NCBI GenBank assembly: GCA_022813625.1
Contig: JAKLMB010000037.1
Coordinates: forward strand, 279,952-343,951
Source of the DNA: Aaosphaeria pasadenensis
Lineage: Eukaryota > Ascomycota > Dothideomycetes > Pleosporales
Length of the DNA stretch: 64,000 nucleotides
Direction of reading: 5' to 3'
Positions 23,752 through 36,238 of the stretch are shown piece after piece (the first letter of the stretch is position 1; every line of letters starts with the position of its first letter). The notes below the pieces were generated by a model, which was not told the DNA's origin, made no database searches, and saw only the letters and a list, made by a program, of their open reading frames with translations. The position numbers were made by a program, and so were the translations under genes.

Positions 23752-25636
23752 ATGTCGCTTGTCTCCAAAGCCATTTGGGCTGCGTCTCCGACCACCACCC
23801 GCGGACAACCCACACCGCTCTCTTCCGACCCCAAGGGTGAGCGTATCGCATACGCGTCCAACAAGTCCATCTTTCTGCGATCGATAGATGACCCTTCCCT
23901 GAGCAAACAATACACCCAGCATACCGCCCAAACAACGGTTGCTCGCTTCTCCCCCTCGGGCTTCTATGTGGCCAGCGGAGACGCCTCTGGTACCGTTCGA
24001 GTATGGGATGCCGTGGGCGAGGGCGCAACCAAGGGTGAGTTGCTACGGCGATCGTAGCCTTCCAACATTGCATAATGAATTTTACCAACGTTTAATAGGA
24101 GAATATCATATCATTGCAGGACGCATCAATGACCTTGCTTGGGATGGTGACTCGCAACGCATCATCGCTGTAGGAGATGGGAAAGAGCGCTTTGGACACT
24201 GCATCACTGCCGATAGCGGTAACAGCGTTGGTGAAATATCGGGTCACTCCTCACAGATCAATACCGTCTCTATCCGTCAGCAACGACCTCTACGCGCAGC
24301 TACAGGCTCCGACGACACCAGTCTGGTTTTCTACCATGGGGCGCCGTTCAAGTTCAACACCAGTCTGAGGGGACAACATAATCGATTCGTCTTTGGCACT
24401 GCATTTGCGCCAGATGGTTCCGTATTTGCTAGTGTCGGTGCTGATAAGAAGATCTGGCTGTATGATGGCAGGACCGGCGAAGCGAAAGGACAGATCGGTG
24501 AAGGGGTCCACACGGGCAGTATCTTTGGAATATCATGGAATAAAGACTCAAAGCGCTTTGTCACCGCTAGTGCAGACCAAACAGTCCGTATTTGGGACCC
24601 CGAGGCAGGCAAAGCGATTCAGACATGGCGTATGGGCGACGAAGGCACGCCCAGCATACCCGACCAACAGGTGGGTGTTGTTTGGCCGACGGGTCGTAGC
24701 GATGGCTTGGTCATCAGTGTTGATCTAGAGGGAAATCTGAATTATTTGGTGGAAGGAAATGACAAACCTACGCGCGTCGTCCGTGGTCATCAGAAAAATA
24801 TAACAGCTGCAGGGGTTTCTGGCTCAACCTTTTTCACAGGCAGCTACGAAGGTCGCGTCCTTGGATGGGACACTCTTGCTGGAGTAGCAGAGAAGATAGA
24901 CGGCGACTCCCACACCAACTATGTCGCGGGCTTCACAGCTTCCGAGAACAAGACCGAGCCCGAGGTTTTTAGTGTTGGCTGGGACGACACTCTGCGGTCT
25001 GTCTCAGTTCCAAACAAAATATTTACCGGAGCCGCCAGTTCGCTCAATTTCCAACCCAAAGGAATCGCTACAACATCAGGTCTCGTGCTTGTGGTATCAT
25101 CGGATGCGATCGCAATCTACAAGGATGGATCGAAAGAAGGCTCCCTGTCAGTCAAGTATGCCCCTACGAGCATAGCCGCATCTGGATCTGTTGTGGCCGT
25201 AGGTGGTGACGACAAGCTGGTCCATATCTACACACTCTCGGGTACGGCCCTTGAAGAGACTGGTATTGAACTTCGACGAGCAACTTCTCCAATCTCTGCG
25301 CTCTCGTTCTCCGCTGGCGGTGATAAACTAGCGGTTGGTGCGACAAACGGGAAGATTTACGCTTTCGAAAACGCCGGCGAATGGAAACTCATCACGGACC
25401 GATGGAGCGCGCATACAGCAAGAATTACGTGTTTAGCATGGGACGATAGAGCAGAGCTTGCGGCGAGCGGTAGTTTGGACACCAATGTCATGGTGTGGAG
25501 TGTCAGCGATCCAGGCAAACGCATCAAGGCTCTGAACGCCCACAAAGACGGTGTCAGTGGAGTCGCATGGCAGGCAGGCAGGGTCCTCTCCACAGGCGGA
25601 GATGCCAGTGTGAAAGTCTGGGACGTGGAGGGCTAG
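23752..25636 (+). CDS. AIP1: Actin-interacting protein 1 (WD40 repeat cofactor of cofilin)
   Basis: Two exons, 23752-24034 and 24099-25636 (intron 64 bp), give 606 residues, matching the roughly 610-residue Aip1 family. The protein is built of two seven-bladed WD40 propellers: repeated units with GH/SH starts and WD ends are visible (VRVWDAVG, IWLYDGRTG, VRIWDPEAG, VLGWDTLAG, VMVWSVSDP, VKVWDVEG). The conserved N-terminal block ASPTTTRGQPTPLSSDPKG and the GRINDLAWDGDSQRI segment are characteristic. Aip1 accelerates cofilin-driven severing and capping of actin filaments at cortical patches and the septum. It is a core cytoskeletal gene divergent from CHL1. Confidence 0.95.
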
Positions 25637-26604
25637 TTGCCTCATTGTGACCGACATGGTACTCCTTAGTCTGCATGAAAATGGTACATATTGGTGGATG
25701 CATTGCCAGAGCAGCTCGACCGAGAGGCGTCCTGCTTACAATTGTGTAGATCCTTCTCCAGACAAGAACCATAATCGGTGCTAACACAGAGACTAAATCA
25801 CCAAACATCGTGCTGATCGTCAGATCAAGAGGTCCCTGAATCCTGTTGTGATCGTGGTTGACGGGCTGCTAATCAAGTGCAATGAGCACCCCCTACATAC
25901 TTGACTTTGGTTGTAAGAGGTATGTCGCTCTTGATCCTGTGGAGGCTTTTCTGCACTTTTATTTGAAGCAAGCAACATTGCTTACAAGCCCATGAACATT
26001 TTCATATCCCCAGTTTTCGAGTTCGGCTCATCTGCAGCCTAACCGGAGCACATACCATCCAAACTTCACCCGCAATCGTATTCCCCAGAATGCTCCCTTT
26101 CAATTGGGTCCTGGAGCCGCGCCCGGCAAAACCACCCGTGATACACATAAGACGGAGTCTTAGCAAAGGCACTTCCGCTCCCGCCCAGATTCCGCCCAGT
26201 CCGCGCCTAGACTACTACGCACTACTACGTGCTTGTTGTTCTCCACTATGATGTATGCTGAGGATCGAATCTTCGCTATTCGCAACGAAACAGAACAATC
26301 CTATTTCTTGGGACGTGATATAGTGATCATGAACACGATGTGTGGTTACATCTGCCAATGCATTGCACAGTTGTAAAACCCGCTCCGGGGGCAATTGGCG
26401 TGCTCTTGGAGGTATATTCGATGCTCCACCAGGAAGCTGTGGGTATGCGAAGGACGACTGATACTGGCTATTTATTTACAAGTCTTGCCATGCTTTTTCC
26501 ATTTCAAGCTCACCTTGTTCTTCTCTGACTGCCTACATCCACCTAGATTAACCAGGTGGCTCTTGTTTCGATCTATTGTGATAGAAATTTCCCATAACTG
26601 CAGA
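25637..26604. other. Intergenic region of about 970 bp
   Basis: Contains the AIP1 3' flank and the promoter of the sugar carrier. The frame of the next gene is open upstream to 26395, but that extension encodes no conserved residues and I treat it as leader. No other feature seen. Confidence 0.5.
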
Positions 26605-28938
26605 ATGTCTCGGCAGGATGGTATTGACCCTCCACCAGGGTATGAGTCGAAGAACAACTCCTCACCAGGTAGCAGCAAAGATTCGATCAGAGATAACAAT
26701 GCGCAACATAACGAACATGCTGGCGGCCGGCACGCTTCGGTGGCCAGTAGACACATCTCCAATGCCGCGCTGCTACGTAATCCCTTAGCGGGAATGACAG
26801 AGGAGGCTCTACTTGCTGATGTCGATGCATTCGTTGAAGAGAAGGGCCTTTCCGCGCATAGAGATGCATTTCGAAAAGGTGCATTGATCGCTAGAGTCGG
26901 TCAAAGGGAAGATGGGTTTGAGTACGTCACTCAACTCAGCGAAGACGACAAGAAAGTGTTGAGGCATGAGATTGCACACCGTTGGAGTCAACCATTTATG
27001 TTGTACTTCCTTGTCGTCCTATGCGCCGGTTCAGCCATCGTTCAAGGAATGGACCAGACTGCCGTCAATGGTGCGCAGGTAAGTCTTCATTTTGTGACTT
27101 ATATACAAGACGTCATGGGTAGCATATATTCTGACGAATTGCATCAGTTATACTACTTTGAAGAGTTTGGCATCGAGAACGAGTGGATGAAAGGCTTGCT
27201 CAACGGTGCACCATATCTGTGCTCCGCTGCCATTGGATGCTGGACCAACGCACCACTGAACAAATTGTTTGGGCGTCGTGGTACTATTTTCATCTCTTGC
27301 TTCGTCTCTTTTGTTACTGGTTTCTGGATGGCCGCGGCTGATAGGTAACGCTCTCTTTCCCCAAATATGCGTCCGCTTTCTAAGAGACTTTCAGCTGGTA
27401 CAACTTGCTCATTGCCCGGTTTGCTCTTGGCCTAGCTGTTGGTGCTAAATCCAGTACAACACCTGTCTATGCAGCCGAATCAGCCCCGAAAACTATTCGT
27501 GGAGCGCTGACAATGATGTGGCAAATGTGGACGGCTTTTGGTATCATGCTTGGGTTTGTCGTTTGCGTGGCTTTCGAAAACGTGGACTTCCTTGGTGAAT
27601 ACTCCCAGTGGAGGTGGATGCTTGCTAGCACTAGTATTCCTCCGTTACTGGTTATGCTTCAAGTCTACTTCTGTCCAGAAAGTCCAAGATGGTAAGAGTG
27701 GCTTGCTTCAGCCTGAAATCATGACTGACATTAATCAGGTACATGGAGAAGGGGAAATTTGACAAGGCCTTCCAAGCCCTCCAGCGTCTTCGTAAACATG
27801 AGATCCAGGCTGCTCGCGACATGTACTATGCATATAAGCTCCTCGAAGTCGAGCAATCTGAACGAGAGGGCAAGAATCTTTTTAAAGAATTCTTCACCGT
27901 GAGGCGCAATCGACGAGCTGCACAAAGCTCGTTCTTTGTCATGTTCATGCAGCAGGTAAGGTTTTAGGCGAGACTTCTGATTTACCTCGCTAACTAAACA
28001 TTTCAGTTCTGCGGAGTCAATGTAATTGCTTATTACAGTAAGTTTTGATTGCACTCTGCTCGTGTCTCAGATGTTGGTTCCTGAGTAAACTTTGAAAGAC
28101 GTGAATTTATATCCACCAACAGGAGAACCTCGAGCATCACACAAGCAAGTCCCTCACAAGCGCATGAATGGCTACTGATTTATTTGAAGGCTCTTCCATC
28201 TTCGAAGAAGCAGGCTTCGATCGCTCCAATGCATTACTCGTCTCTTTAGGTACAGGCATAACCAATTGGCTCTTCGCCATCCCTGCAATCTATACGATCG
28301 ACACATTTGGGCGCCGGAATCTTCTCCTCACAACATTCCCGCTCATGGGAATATGCTTGTTCTGGTGTGGCTTCAGCTTTTTCATTCCGAATATCCCGGA
28401 TCCTGAGAACCCGGGTGAGACCAAGCCTTCGCAGGCACAAGTCGGCTCCGTCGCCGCAGCCATTTTCACATTCATGGCAGTCTACTCACCTGGCGAGGGT
28501 CCAGTACCCTTTACCTACTCAGCCGAAGCATTCCCCTTGTACATTCGAGACATTGGTATGAGTTTTGCCACAGCTACCTGTTGGGGCTTCAACTTTATTC
28601 TGTCACTTACATGGCCGCCTCTTGTTCGAGCATTCACCCCACAGGGTGCATTCGGATGGTATGCTGCTTGGAACTTTTTTGGGTGGGTATACGCATACTT
28701 CCTTTTGCCAGAAACGAAGAATCTTACGTTGGAGGAGCTGGATACGGTCTTCAATGTTGGCAACCGCCAACATGCTCAATACTATCGTCAGAAGCTGCCT
28801 TGGTATTTCCAGAAGTCAGTTCTACGGAAAGATGTTGCGCCTTTTGAGCCACTCTATCAATTGAGTGATGACATGGGGGGGCTCGGTGGCAATGAGCGCG
28901 CGCCTTTAGATGCAGAGAAAGGGCACACTGTCAAGTAA
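26605..28938 (+). CDS. MFS sugar/polyol proton symporter
   Basis: Six exons (26605-27078, 27148-27344, 27395-27691, 27739-27955, 28007-28037, 28190-28938) give 654 residues. Sugar-porter signatures are present: FGRRG after TM2, PESPRW at the end of TM6, QQFCGVNVIAYYS in TM7, a GRR motif (DTFGRRN) after TM8 and PETKNLTLEELD after TM12. The 130-residue hydrophilic N-terminus (EEALLADVDAFVEEKGL) marks the fungal subgroup close to myo-inositol/polyol carriers. Exon 5 has only 31 bp, and the acceptor of exon 6 (TATTTGAAG) is weak, but phases are consistent and the joined motif YYSSSIFEEAGFD is right for the family. The substrate cannot be fixed from sequence. Confidence 0.88.
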
Positions 28939-29307
28939 AAAGGAAGTGAGTTGGAATTCTAGGTATCTGGTGCAATCATATGCGGATAGCCAACAAGCGA
29001 CTCGCTAATATTTTCATGGCAATAATGTGGGGGAACGCTTCTGCTGAATCGCCATGTGCTCGTCACCTTAGCTTCCCCGCAAACCGCACCCCAGAATCAA
29101 CAACAACATGTCTGCGGGGTATCAAGGCGAACATAGTTTGCCCATGCCTCGGTATACTTCATTCTTACATCTAGCATGGGGCATTCGACTCGAACCATGC
29201 AAGTACATATCCAAAATGTACATAAATATAATTGCTTAATTCGAATCTGTTCTGGGTTCGTTTGACTACTGTACTCCAGACTCCATCTGACGAATTTGTT
29301 GATCGAC
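28939..29307. other. Intergenic region
   Basis: About 370 bp between two plus-strand genes, with no additional feature seen. Confidence 0.45.
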
Positions 29308-30619
29308 ATGTCATCTTTCACAGCTCCCGAGCAGGCCACAAGGCCCATTGCACGTTTGGCACATCTTCCCATCGATGCACTCAAATTCGCATTGAATGAG
29401 CCAATTGTTACCGGTGGTCTTCTTTATCTTCTGACGCGAGGTCCGTCTCATATTAGAGATAAACTACTACAGCCTTTGCAGCCGTATCTCTTATCAAAAA
29501 ATCGGGATGCTAGGTTGAAGTCTCTGGTGGTCATTCTGCAAGCTCTTACTGCACTTGGCCTTGCAAAACGTGTAAACAGAGCGTTGAACAGGCTAGCTCT
29601 GAACAATTGGACACTGGGTCGCCCCGGTACACCGTTTCGATTTGGTTCGACAAAGGAAGAGGTGGTGCTCATCACCGGAGGTAGCTCTGGGTTTGGTTTC
29701 GAGATGGTCAAGCTCTTTGCAGAGAAGGCACGAGTGATCGTTCTGGACATCAGTCCTTTACCAAGCGAGCTCTCAAGATGCAAGTGACTCGCTCACTTAA
29801 TTGACAATTACTGACTGTCATTTCCAGTGTCCGACGTATTCTATTATGAATGCGATGTTACCGATACTCCCGCAGTTGTATCCCTCTGCCATGAAATTCG
29901 GCGAAGTCACGGGAATCCTACTGTGTTGATCAATAACGCCGGAATTGGTATTGGTAAGACCGTACTCGAGGTCAGTGGTATTCTATCAACTCCAAATCGC
30001 TTTTACCTTCAGTTAATGCTTCGATGTAGACTACCAACGAACAGTGTGAGAAACTGTTCAAAGTCAACTTGATCTCTCACTTCGTGTTGATCAGAGAATT
30101 TCTTCCAGGCATGCTTCAAAAGAAACGAGGCCACATTGTTACGATAGCATCGATGGCTTCATTCGTCGCAGCTCCTGGCCTACTAGATTACTGTTGTTCG
30201 AAAGTGGGAGCATTGTATCTCAGTGATGGTGAATATAGCTTGAACACCGTTCTCACTGTATTGAACTAACATGCACAGGTATTCGGGCAGAGTGCTTGTC
30301 TCGTTATCCAGGTGGTGAAGGCATTTGTACAACAAGCGTTCATCCGTCCTGGCATACTACGGGCATTCTGAAGGGTGCGGAAAAGACGCTTAACAAACAC
30401 GGTATCTACCCCGATCCACCCATCAACGTAGCAAGGGTAGTTTTTAATCAAGTCCTGGCTGGAAAGAGTGGGAGGATTCATGTTCCGGCTTCGGAAGAAG
30501 GAAAGGCTGGAGCCAGAAACTGGCCTCTCTGGGTTCAGGACATACTTATGGGATATGTCTTCAAAAGAAAGGATAGCTTCGGCTTCGGGTCCAACGATGA
30601 CTCCAAAATGATCAAGTAA
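29308..30619 (+). CDS. Short-chain dehydrogenase/reductase, membrane retSDR/17-beta-HSD11-like
   Basis: Four exons (29308-29779, 29828-29970, 30030-30228, 30279-30619) give 384 residues. The classical SDR elements are TGGSSGFG (residues 123-130, NAD(P) loop), a CDVTD block at 166-170 that binds the adenine, NNAG (193-196), SMAS (246-249) and the catalytic pair Y259/K263 (YCCSK). An N-terminal hydrophobic stretch of about 40 residues precedes the fold, as in ER or lipid-droplet retSDR/DHRS enzymes that oxidise or reduce retinoids, steroids or fatty aldehydes. The first intron must be GC-AG (donor GCAAGT at 29780): only this junction keeps frame. The substrate is unknown. Confidence 0.88.
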
Positions 30620-31185
30620 CCACAACAATTATCTAGACAGCGATTTTCCATTAAAGCCCCGATTTTTCCTGACAACAGTCTATTGGTGAAACATTAATAA
30701 ACGTTTTGCGAGAAAAGTTTTACGAGACAAGATGGTTCCCTTGAGATTTATTCCACTCTGTCTTCTGTATTCATGTGGAGTCCGAATGTGGGCCTAATCC
30801 CTGATATTATAGATGATGCTGTGTATAACCCCGGAAGTGTGCGTTTCATGTCATTAATTACGGATATTGCCAAGCCAATATCGAAGAGTCATGGGTTTAG
30901 CATCTTTCAAGAAGGTGAAGTATGAAACCCTGGCTTTCATCAATTTTATTGGAGGATGAGACAAATCCGTGCTCAAAATTTCTCTAGAAACTCATGTATG
31001 CAGTAGTAACTAGACAGGGTTACAACCATCTTCATTAGACCTGATCTATGCCGCTCCAACATTGTATAAGGCGAGGGCACCGCAACGAGTTCTCTCGAGC
31101 ATCCAACATCGATTCTCTCTTGTCAAATTAAAAAGGTTTTCATTCACACCAACTACCTACATTTTGAAACCGATCAAACCGTACC
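30620..31185. other. Intergenic region
   Basis: About 570 bp with the SDR 3' flank and the promoter of the secreted HExxH protein. AT-rich, no gene seen. Confidence 0.45.
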
Positions 31186-31713
31186 ATGCGACTTCTCCTA
31201 CTCACATTCCTGATTGCGTATGCTTCGACGGTTTCTGCTGCCATAACGTGGACACTTCAGAAAGCCTCGAACCCCACAGCCGACCAGAACGATGCGTATC
31301 AAAAGATAGAAGCAGCCATGAAGCTTGCAGTCGCTAGATATTCGAGATTCTCCGATGCCAACAAAGTTATACGCGTATACTATGCACCCGGCGTTCCGAC
31401 AGCTGAAGCAAACTACAATGGGGATCTACGCTTTGGCTCAAATCGATCTTACATGACTGAGCGGACAGCTATGCATGAAATCTCGCATACGCTCGGTGTT
31501 GGACAGACTGCTGCATTTGATCGTAAATGTGCAGCAGGTGACTGGGCAACTGCGCTTCCACTGCTCCGTTCGTTCGATGGACCTAGCGCGAAAATCAACT
31601 GTGGTGGTGGGCACTTCTGGCCCTATGGTTTGAATTACGACAATGAGTGGAGTGAGACGAACGCAGATCGTCATGTGAAAATGGTGGAGGCAATGCTAAC
31701 TGATGGAATGTAA
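31186..31713 (+). CDS. Small secreted metallopeptidase-like protein with HEISH zinc motif
   Basis: A single exon of 175 residues. Residues 1-18 form a classical signal peptide (MRLLLLTFLIAYASTVSA). HEISHTLGVG (residues 97-106) is an HExxHxxG zincin motif. The metzincin third-ligand position (residue 107) is Gln, so a third ligand would have to come from elsewhere; H143 in GGHFWPYGLNY is a candidate. C114 and C139 may form a disulfide. Proteins of this shape occur in fungi and actinobacteria, often beside lectin or carbohydrate domains, and the HFWPYGLNY block is conserved in those I remember. Peptidase activity is not shown. The gene is isolated: about 4.5 kb without a gene follows. Confidence 0.78.
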   Translation: MRLLLLTFLIAYASTVSAAITWTLQKASNPTADQNDAYQKIEAAMKLAVARYSRFSDANKVIRVYYAPGVPTAEANYNGDLRFGSNRSYMTERTAMHEISHTLGVGQTAAFDRKCAAGDWATALPLLRSFDGPSAKINCGGGHFWPYGLNYDNEWSETNADRHVKMVEAMLTDGM

Positions 31714-34700
31714 AACCTTGTTTTTAGAGGTCGATCATCTCCCGACCACACTCGAAGCATTCCCTTTGAGCCCCGAACAAAGATAAGACGATTGCAGATG
31801 TAGCACTATGAACGATGTACATAGTATCTTTTATCGCCTTGACATTTTAGATATCCAGAGCTTTGGATCCCCTCCTTAGCAATCGAAATCATCAGAATTC
31901 TGCTCGACACTAAGACCGTGCTCATTGTCTATAGGGGTGTTATATCTCATTACACGCAAATCTTACCGCTCGTGGACGATTTGACCATCATGGCTTGTTT
32001 TCTCTGAATCAATACATATGTTCCTATGACCGGTGAGAAAAGGAGACTACCTATCTATTCGTAGACTGAGGTTTTTTCCAGTTTACTTTAGTATCTTGCT
32101 GTGGAGACTCTCAAGAGTAAATATGATAAAAGAAAAAGATCTTGGGGTCAAGAGAGATTTACTTTGAAAAAGATCTCATTTTCCTGTAGCTTGGGCTGCA
32201 AAGTCTCAGTTCCTGGAGAATTTCATGCCTAGATATCAAATTAACGAGACCTATAGTCATCTCGTTGATATTACATAGTGACATTCGTGTCACTGCAGAC
32301 TCTGCATATCCTCTAAGTGCCAAGCCAATTCTTCACTTGCAATTGTTTGCACTTGTTAGTCATTATTGGTCAAAATACAGATACTAGAGCTCTCTGCCTC
32401 AATACTCAACCGAAAATTCAAACGGTATGCGTTACGTTAAATAGCCTCAACATCTGCTTTCAGATGTTGAGATGGATCATTGCTCTCATGTTTTCTTAAA
32501 GTCCTTTTGAGTAAGCATTAAATGCATATACTTGAAAGCAAGAAAGTTATGAAAATTCGCTCCACCAGATCACAAAAGGCAAAATTTAAGATGCAGAACA
32601 AATGGAGAAATGGACAAAGCCATATTCTCATAGATAGCACGTACATCTTTAATCGACTTAGAAATATGCTCCAGCCGATGTGATGGGTTGCTCTTTTAAG
32701 TGTAAAGTCGCAAAGCGAAGATATCGCCGAGCTAAACCCTGATGGTCTAGATTTACTTGGTCCCTAACAACACAACCGAATCCATCCGCGCGTTCTAACA
32801 TGTAGTTTGGATAGTCAAGTCGATGGACATATTGAGAAGCAGACCAGGTATCAGCGATAAGAGATCAACATGATGTTGTGAATCAAGAGATTTGATTCAG
32901 CCTCTTATCTGTTCAAGAATGTTGCAGAACAATTCAAACATTGATTTTCTATTATAGGCATTCCGAACTAGAAGTGCCAATCACAGCTGCCGTATCTTAT
33001 GGAAATCGCATACCTATTATTTGTCGTATCCAAAGAATCTCTTCATGCATTTCGAAAAGTGGTCCCAAAAGTATTTCGCACACAGACACAAACCGCAATC
33101 GTTGAATAGTTAGGCTGGAAAACTAGTCGCCCTTGGCAATTTTGCTCGGGAGATTGGTGGACGATACCTATAATCTCATATTGTCATACAAGCGCTCTAA
33201 TCTCTCATCCTTCGAGAAACCCGGGTCTGTAACTGGTCAACCTCCGACATTACCAGCAATGTTGCTGTGAATGACTAGGAAAGGTCTAGTCCGCCTCTCA
33301 GATAAGTGCCGTGTTGGGTCTAGGTATTCAAGGTGGCAATATGTTTATGAAACTAGCGAGGTAGATGATGCAGAAATTGGTGCTGAAGATTGGAGAACGT
33401 CGTGTTGGATCGAAGGGTTGAAAAAATTGCCTGGTCAGATGGGTCCTCCAGCGACGGAAGCGTGCATATCCCATGCAACAAAGACTAGAGCCATAATAAA
33501 CTAAGGCATGCCAGAAAAAAAACTATCCAGTGGGCTCTGTAAAGCTGAAGATGATTCGATCGTTTGTTGACGCTCTTATCCGTGTGGTTGTTAGTTGGTA
33601 GAATACAATCGAACTAATCATGGGCCACCGTGTAACCAGCCTTGGGATAAATATCTCTTCCGTATTCACTTTAAAGGGCTTTTTATCCTCAAAGAGAATT
33701 CTTATCCAAGGCATTGAACCCTTTAGCATCTTGTAATACACGAAGTCAAACTTCCTCGCTGTACCACCTGGAAGGGTTCCTTGATTTCCGTCTTCTGGGC
33801 CAAGGGCATTGTGTGTGCTTGCTATGATCAACATTTCAGCTGTAAAGTATATAATACGGATATGTCTCACTTCTCCAATGCATTTACCTGCGGGTGATTC
33901 ATTATTGGAGACTGTCCCTCCGAGTGGGCTGTTTGGAGGATTTGGCCTGGTTTGGCATTTCAACATTATCTCAGTTTACAGTATAGGTTCAAGTTTTACA
34001 GCGCCGCGATAATCTCTCTCAAGTAAATTGGATCAGATACATTAGACAAAGGTCTGGTATATAACATGTGCTTTTGATCTTGACACTGAGAATCCCCACT
34101 AACTCGACAGCTTCCCTGCGATTATTATACTAAAGTTGTGGCTTGAAGTAAGAAGATAGTCAATCTAGGCATTTGCTAGAACACGAAAGGGTTAGATTAG
34201 GCTCTCAAACATCTACTACTTCGCACTTGGTGGAATGGCTTTCGGCCGGTTATCGACATGAAGGTGGGCGGCAATTGAGGCACGAGTAATTGGACGCATA
34301 GTGTTTACAGGTGAGTGGCTCGGTCCACCAAAGCATTACACGTGAAATAATACACTCGTAGGCCAATGAGATATTTATCCGTATAATTTGTAACCGGACA
34401 ATGCCGATGTCTATACACAGCGCAACATCAATGACCGCTTCGTATATCCGCCTTGCTTCGGATACCGGATTAACTGCAGTTCGGGTCGGGTATTCAGTTG
34501 CCCTTCCTTTACTTAAATTTGAAGCTGGCGCACTCTCTGCCTTACCCTGTTAAATTGAATCACCAGTGAGTTACATGGCATCAACTTTATCTTTGGATCT
34601 GACATCCGAGAAGGACAAGCTCTTCCCATTTATGGAAAGTGTTGAGAGATCCGCAGTCGGACACAATCTCGCGTCTTTCGCAGGAATGAATCTTCTGCTG

Positions 34701-36238
34701 CTTCGCCTCATAGGATTGACTATCAACCCAATAAAATGACATATCCTTGGACATGTGCAAAGGACCACCGGAAAAAACAAAAAGATCAAGTGCGCCGAGC
34801 CGACTCGGGCACTTACAGTACGTGTCGTGTCATACCACTGGTTTTGGTGGGGACTGGTCCTAGTGGATCCCGTACTCTTCCCGCCTTGATTATCCGACAT
34901 AGTTACAGTCAATTACCTACTCTACATTGTTGTCTCTGACACTATTACGACCACGCACCTTGAATTGGGGCAATTGCGGCTTCATTGTGGGGTTTGGCCT
35001 AGATGGATACTCAAGGCAATCCTTTTCACTACGTTTCCAGGCTATGATGAAGACTTTATACAAGACAGTCGGCAGCGTGCACTGTAGTCAGTTGTAGCTT
35101 CGATAATTGAATGCACGACTGGTCACCTCTGCAACAGATAAGTAGGTCCATACACTCAAAAGGCCACGATCTTTACATACTTCCTCTATGGCTATGCTAT
35201 TATCCCCGTGCAACCATAGAATGCAGGTTGCACGTCTGATCCAATTTACTCGTACACAACTACTGTGGTCTTCGGAGTTACGATGGAAAGATAAGATCCT
35301 GCCATGCCGATTATCTAATCTCGTGTTGATTAGGGTTAGTAGTGGGGCAAGTGGCACCCTAATTGGATCGCAGAATTGCCAAGTTGCTCGGAAAAGAAGT
35401 TCAGCCGCTCGACATACAGCGGACCGGCGGTGCATCTGCTGCCGAGACGACCCGAAAGTTTAGCATCTACATTAGGAAATTGGTAAAGTTTTCTTCCCTT
35501 CTTCGTTCAAATCATATCGCCCATGCGACTTTCTATGGTCCTTTTTTCAAGTCCAGGTAAATGTGATTTGTATGAAGCTCTAGAGTCCAAGGGAAGGCCA
35601 ATGAACGATTCAATCGATGATGTAGAAAAGATAACCAAGAAAGTGTCTTCAAATCAGGCATCGTTGTCTGCATCTTCTTTAACGTAGGTACACGATTCAC
35701 GAGTAGTACCCAGCGCTTTGGTCACACGGTTTGTAGGATGGCAGCTAACCAGATGCGCCCAACTACTGCCTGGTTCATCCTAGCCTGCAATTGCGCGATG
35801 AAGCCATTCAACTCAAAAGACTTCCGCATAGTTAGCTGATTTGGGTAGCGCCAAGTTTTATCAGATCCATGCCCAGTGAACGGAAACATAACTTGGCCCC
35901 TTGGCCGCTCCGCTATAAAGTCCGCTGATCCAATGACTGCAAATCGTCGTTCATTGTATCTGGAGAGAAAGAGGCATGCCAAGTGCTGATCAAGCTGCTA
36001 ACAGGCCATGATGGTCAAGAACATCCACATTGACAGACCTGGCGACTTCATGAAGGATTGGAAAAAAAAAAGCACTCGTTCGTATTCGCATATGAAAATA
36101 TGCCAGTGGTAAAGTTTAGTCGCCCTAGGAGCAGACATGTTGACATATATATATAGAAGGGTACATCATTCACCATTATCATCATCATCAGATAAGATAA
36201 CCAGTCAGCTACTGCCTCCTTTCTTTCTTTGGCACAGA
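31714..36238. other. Gene-poor stretch of about 4.5 kb
   Basis: No ORF here has a recognisable product. Short ORFs exist (for example 33271-33504 plus and 33523-33966 minus) but none shows conserved motifs or closes with splice signals. Composition is moderately AT-rich without the extreme TA content of the RIP blocks. It may hold decayed genes, ncRNA or long regulatory sequence; I cannot distinguish these. A TATA-like run (ACATATATATATAGAAGG) lies at about 36143-36160, upstream of the next gene. Confidence 0.45.

Noticed and set aside
33523..33966. 147-codon minus-strand ORF in the gene-poor stretch
   Set aside because: No conserved motif or plausible neighbours; kept as non-coding.
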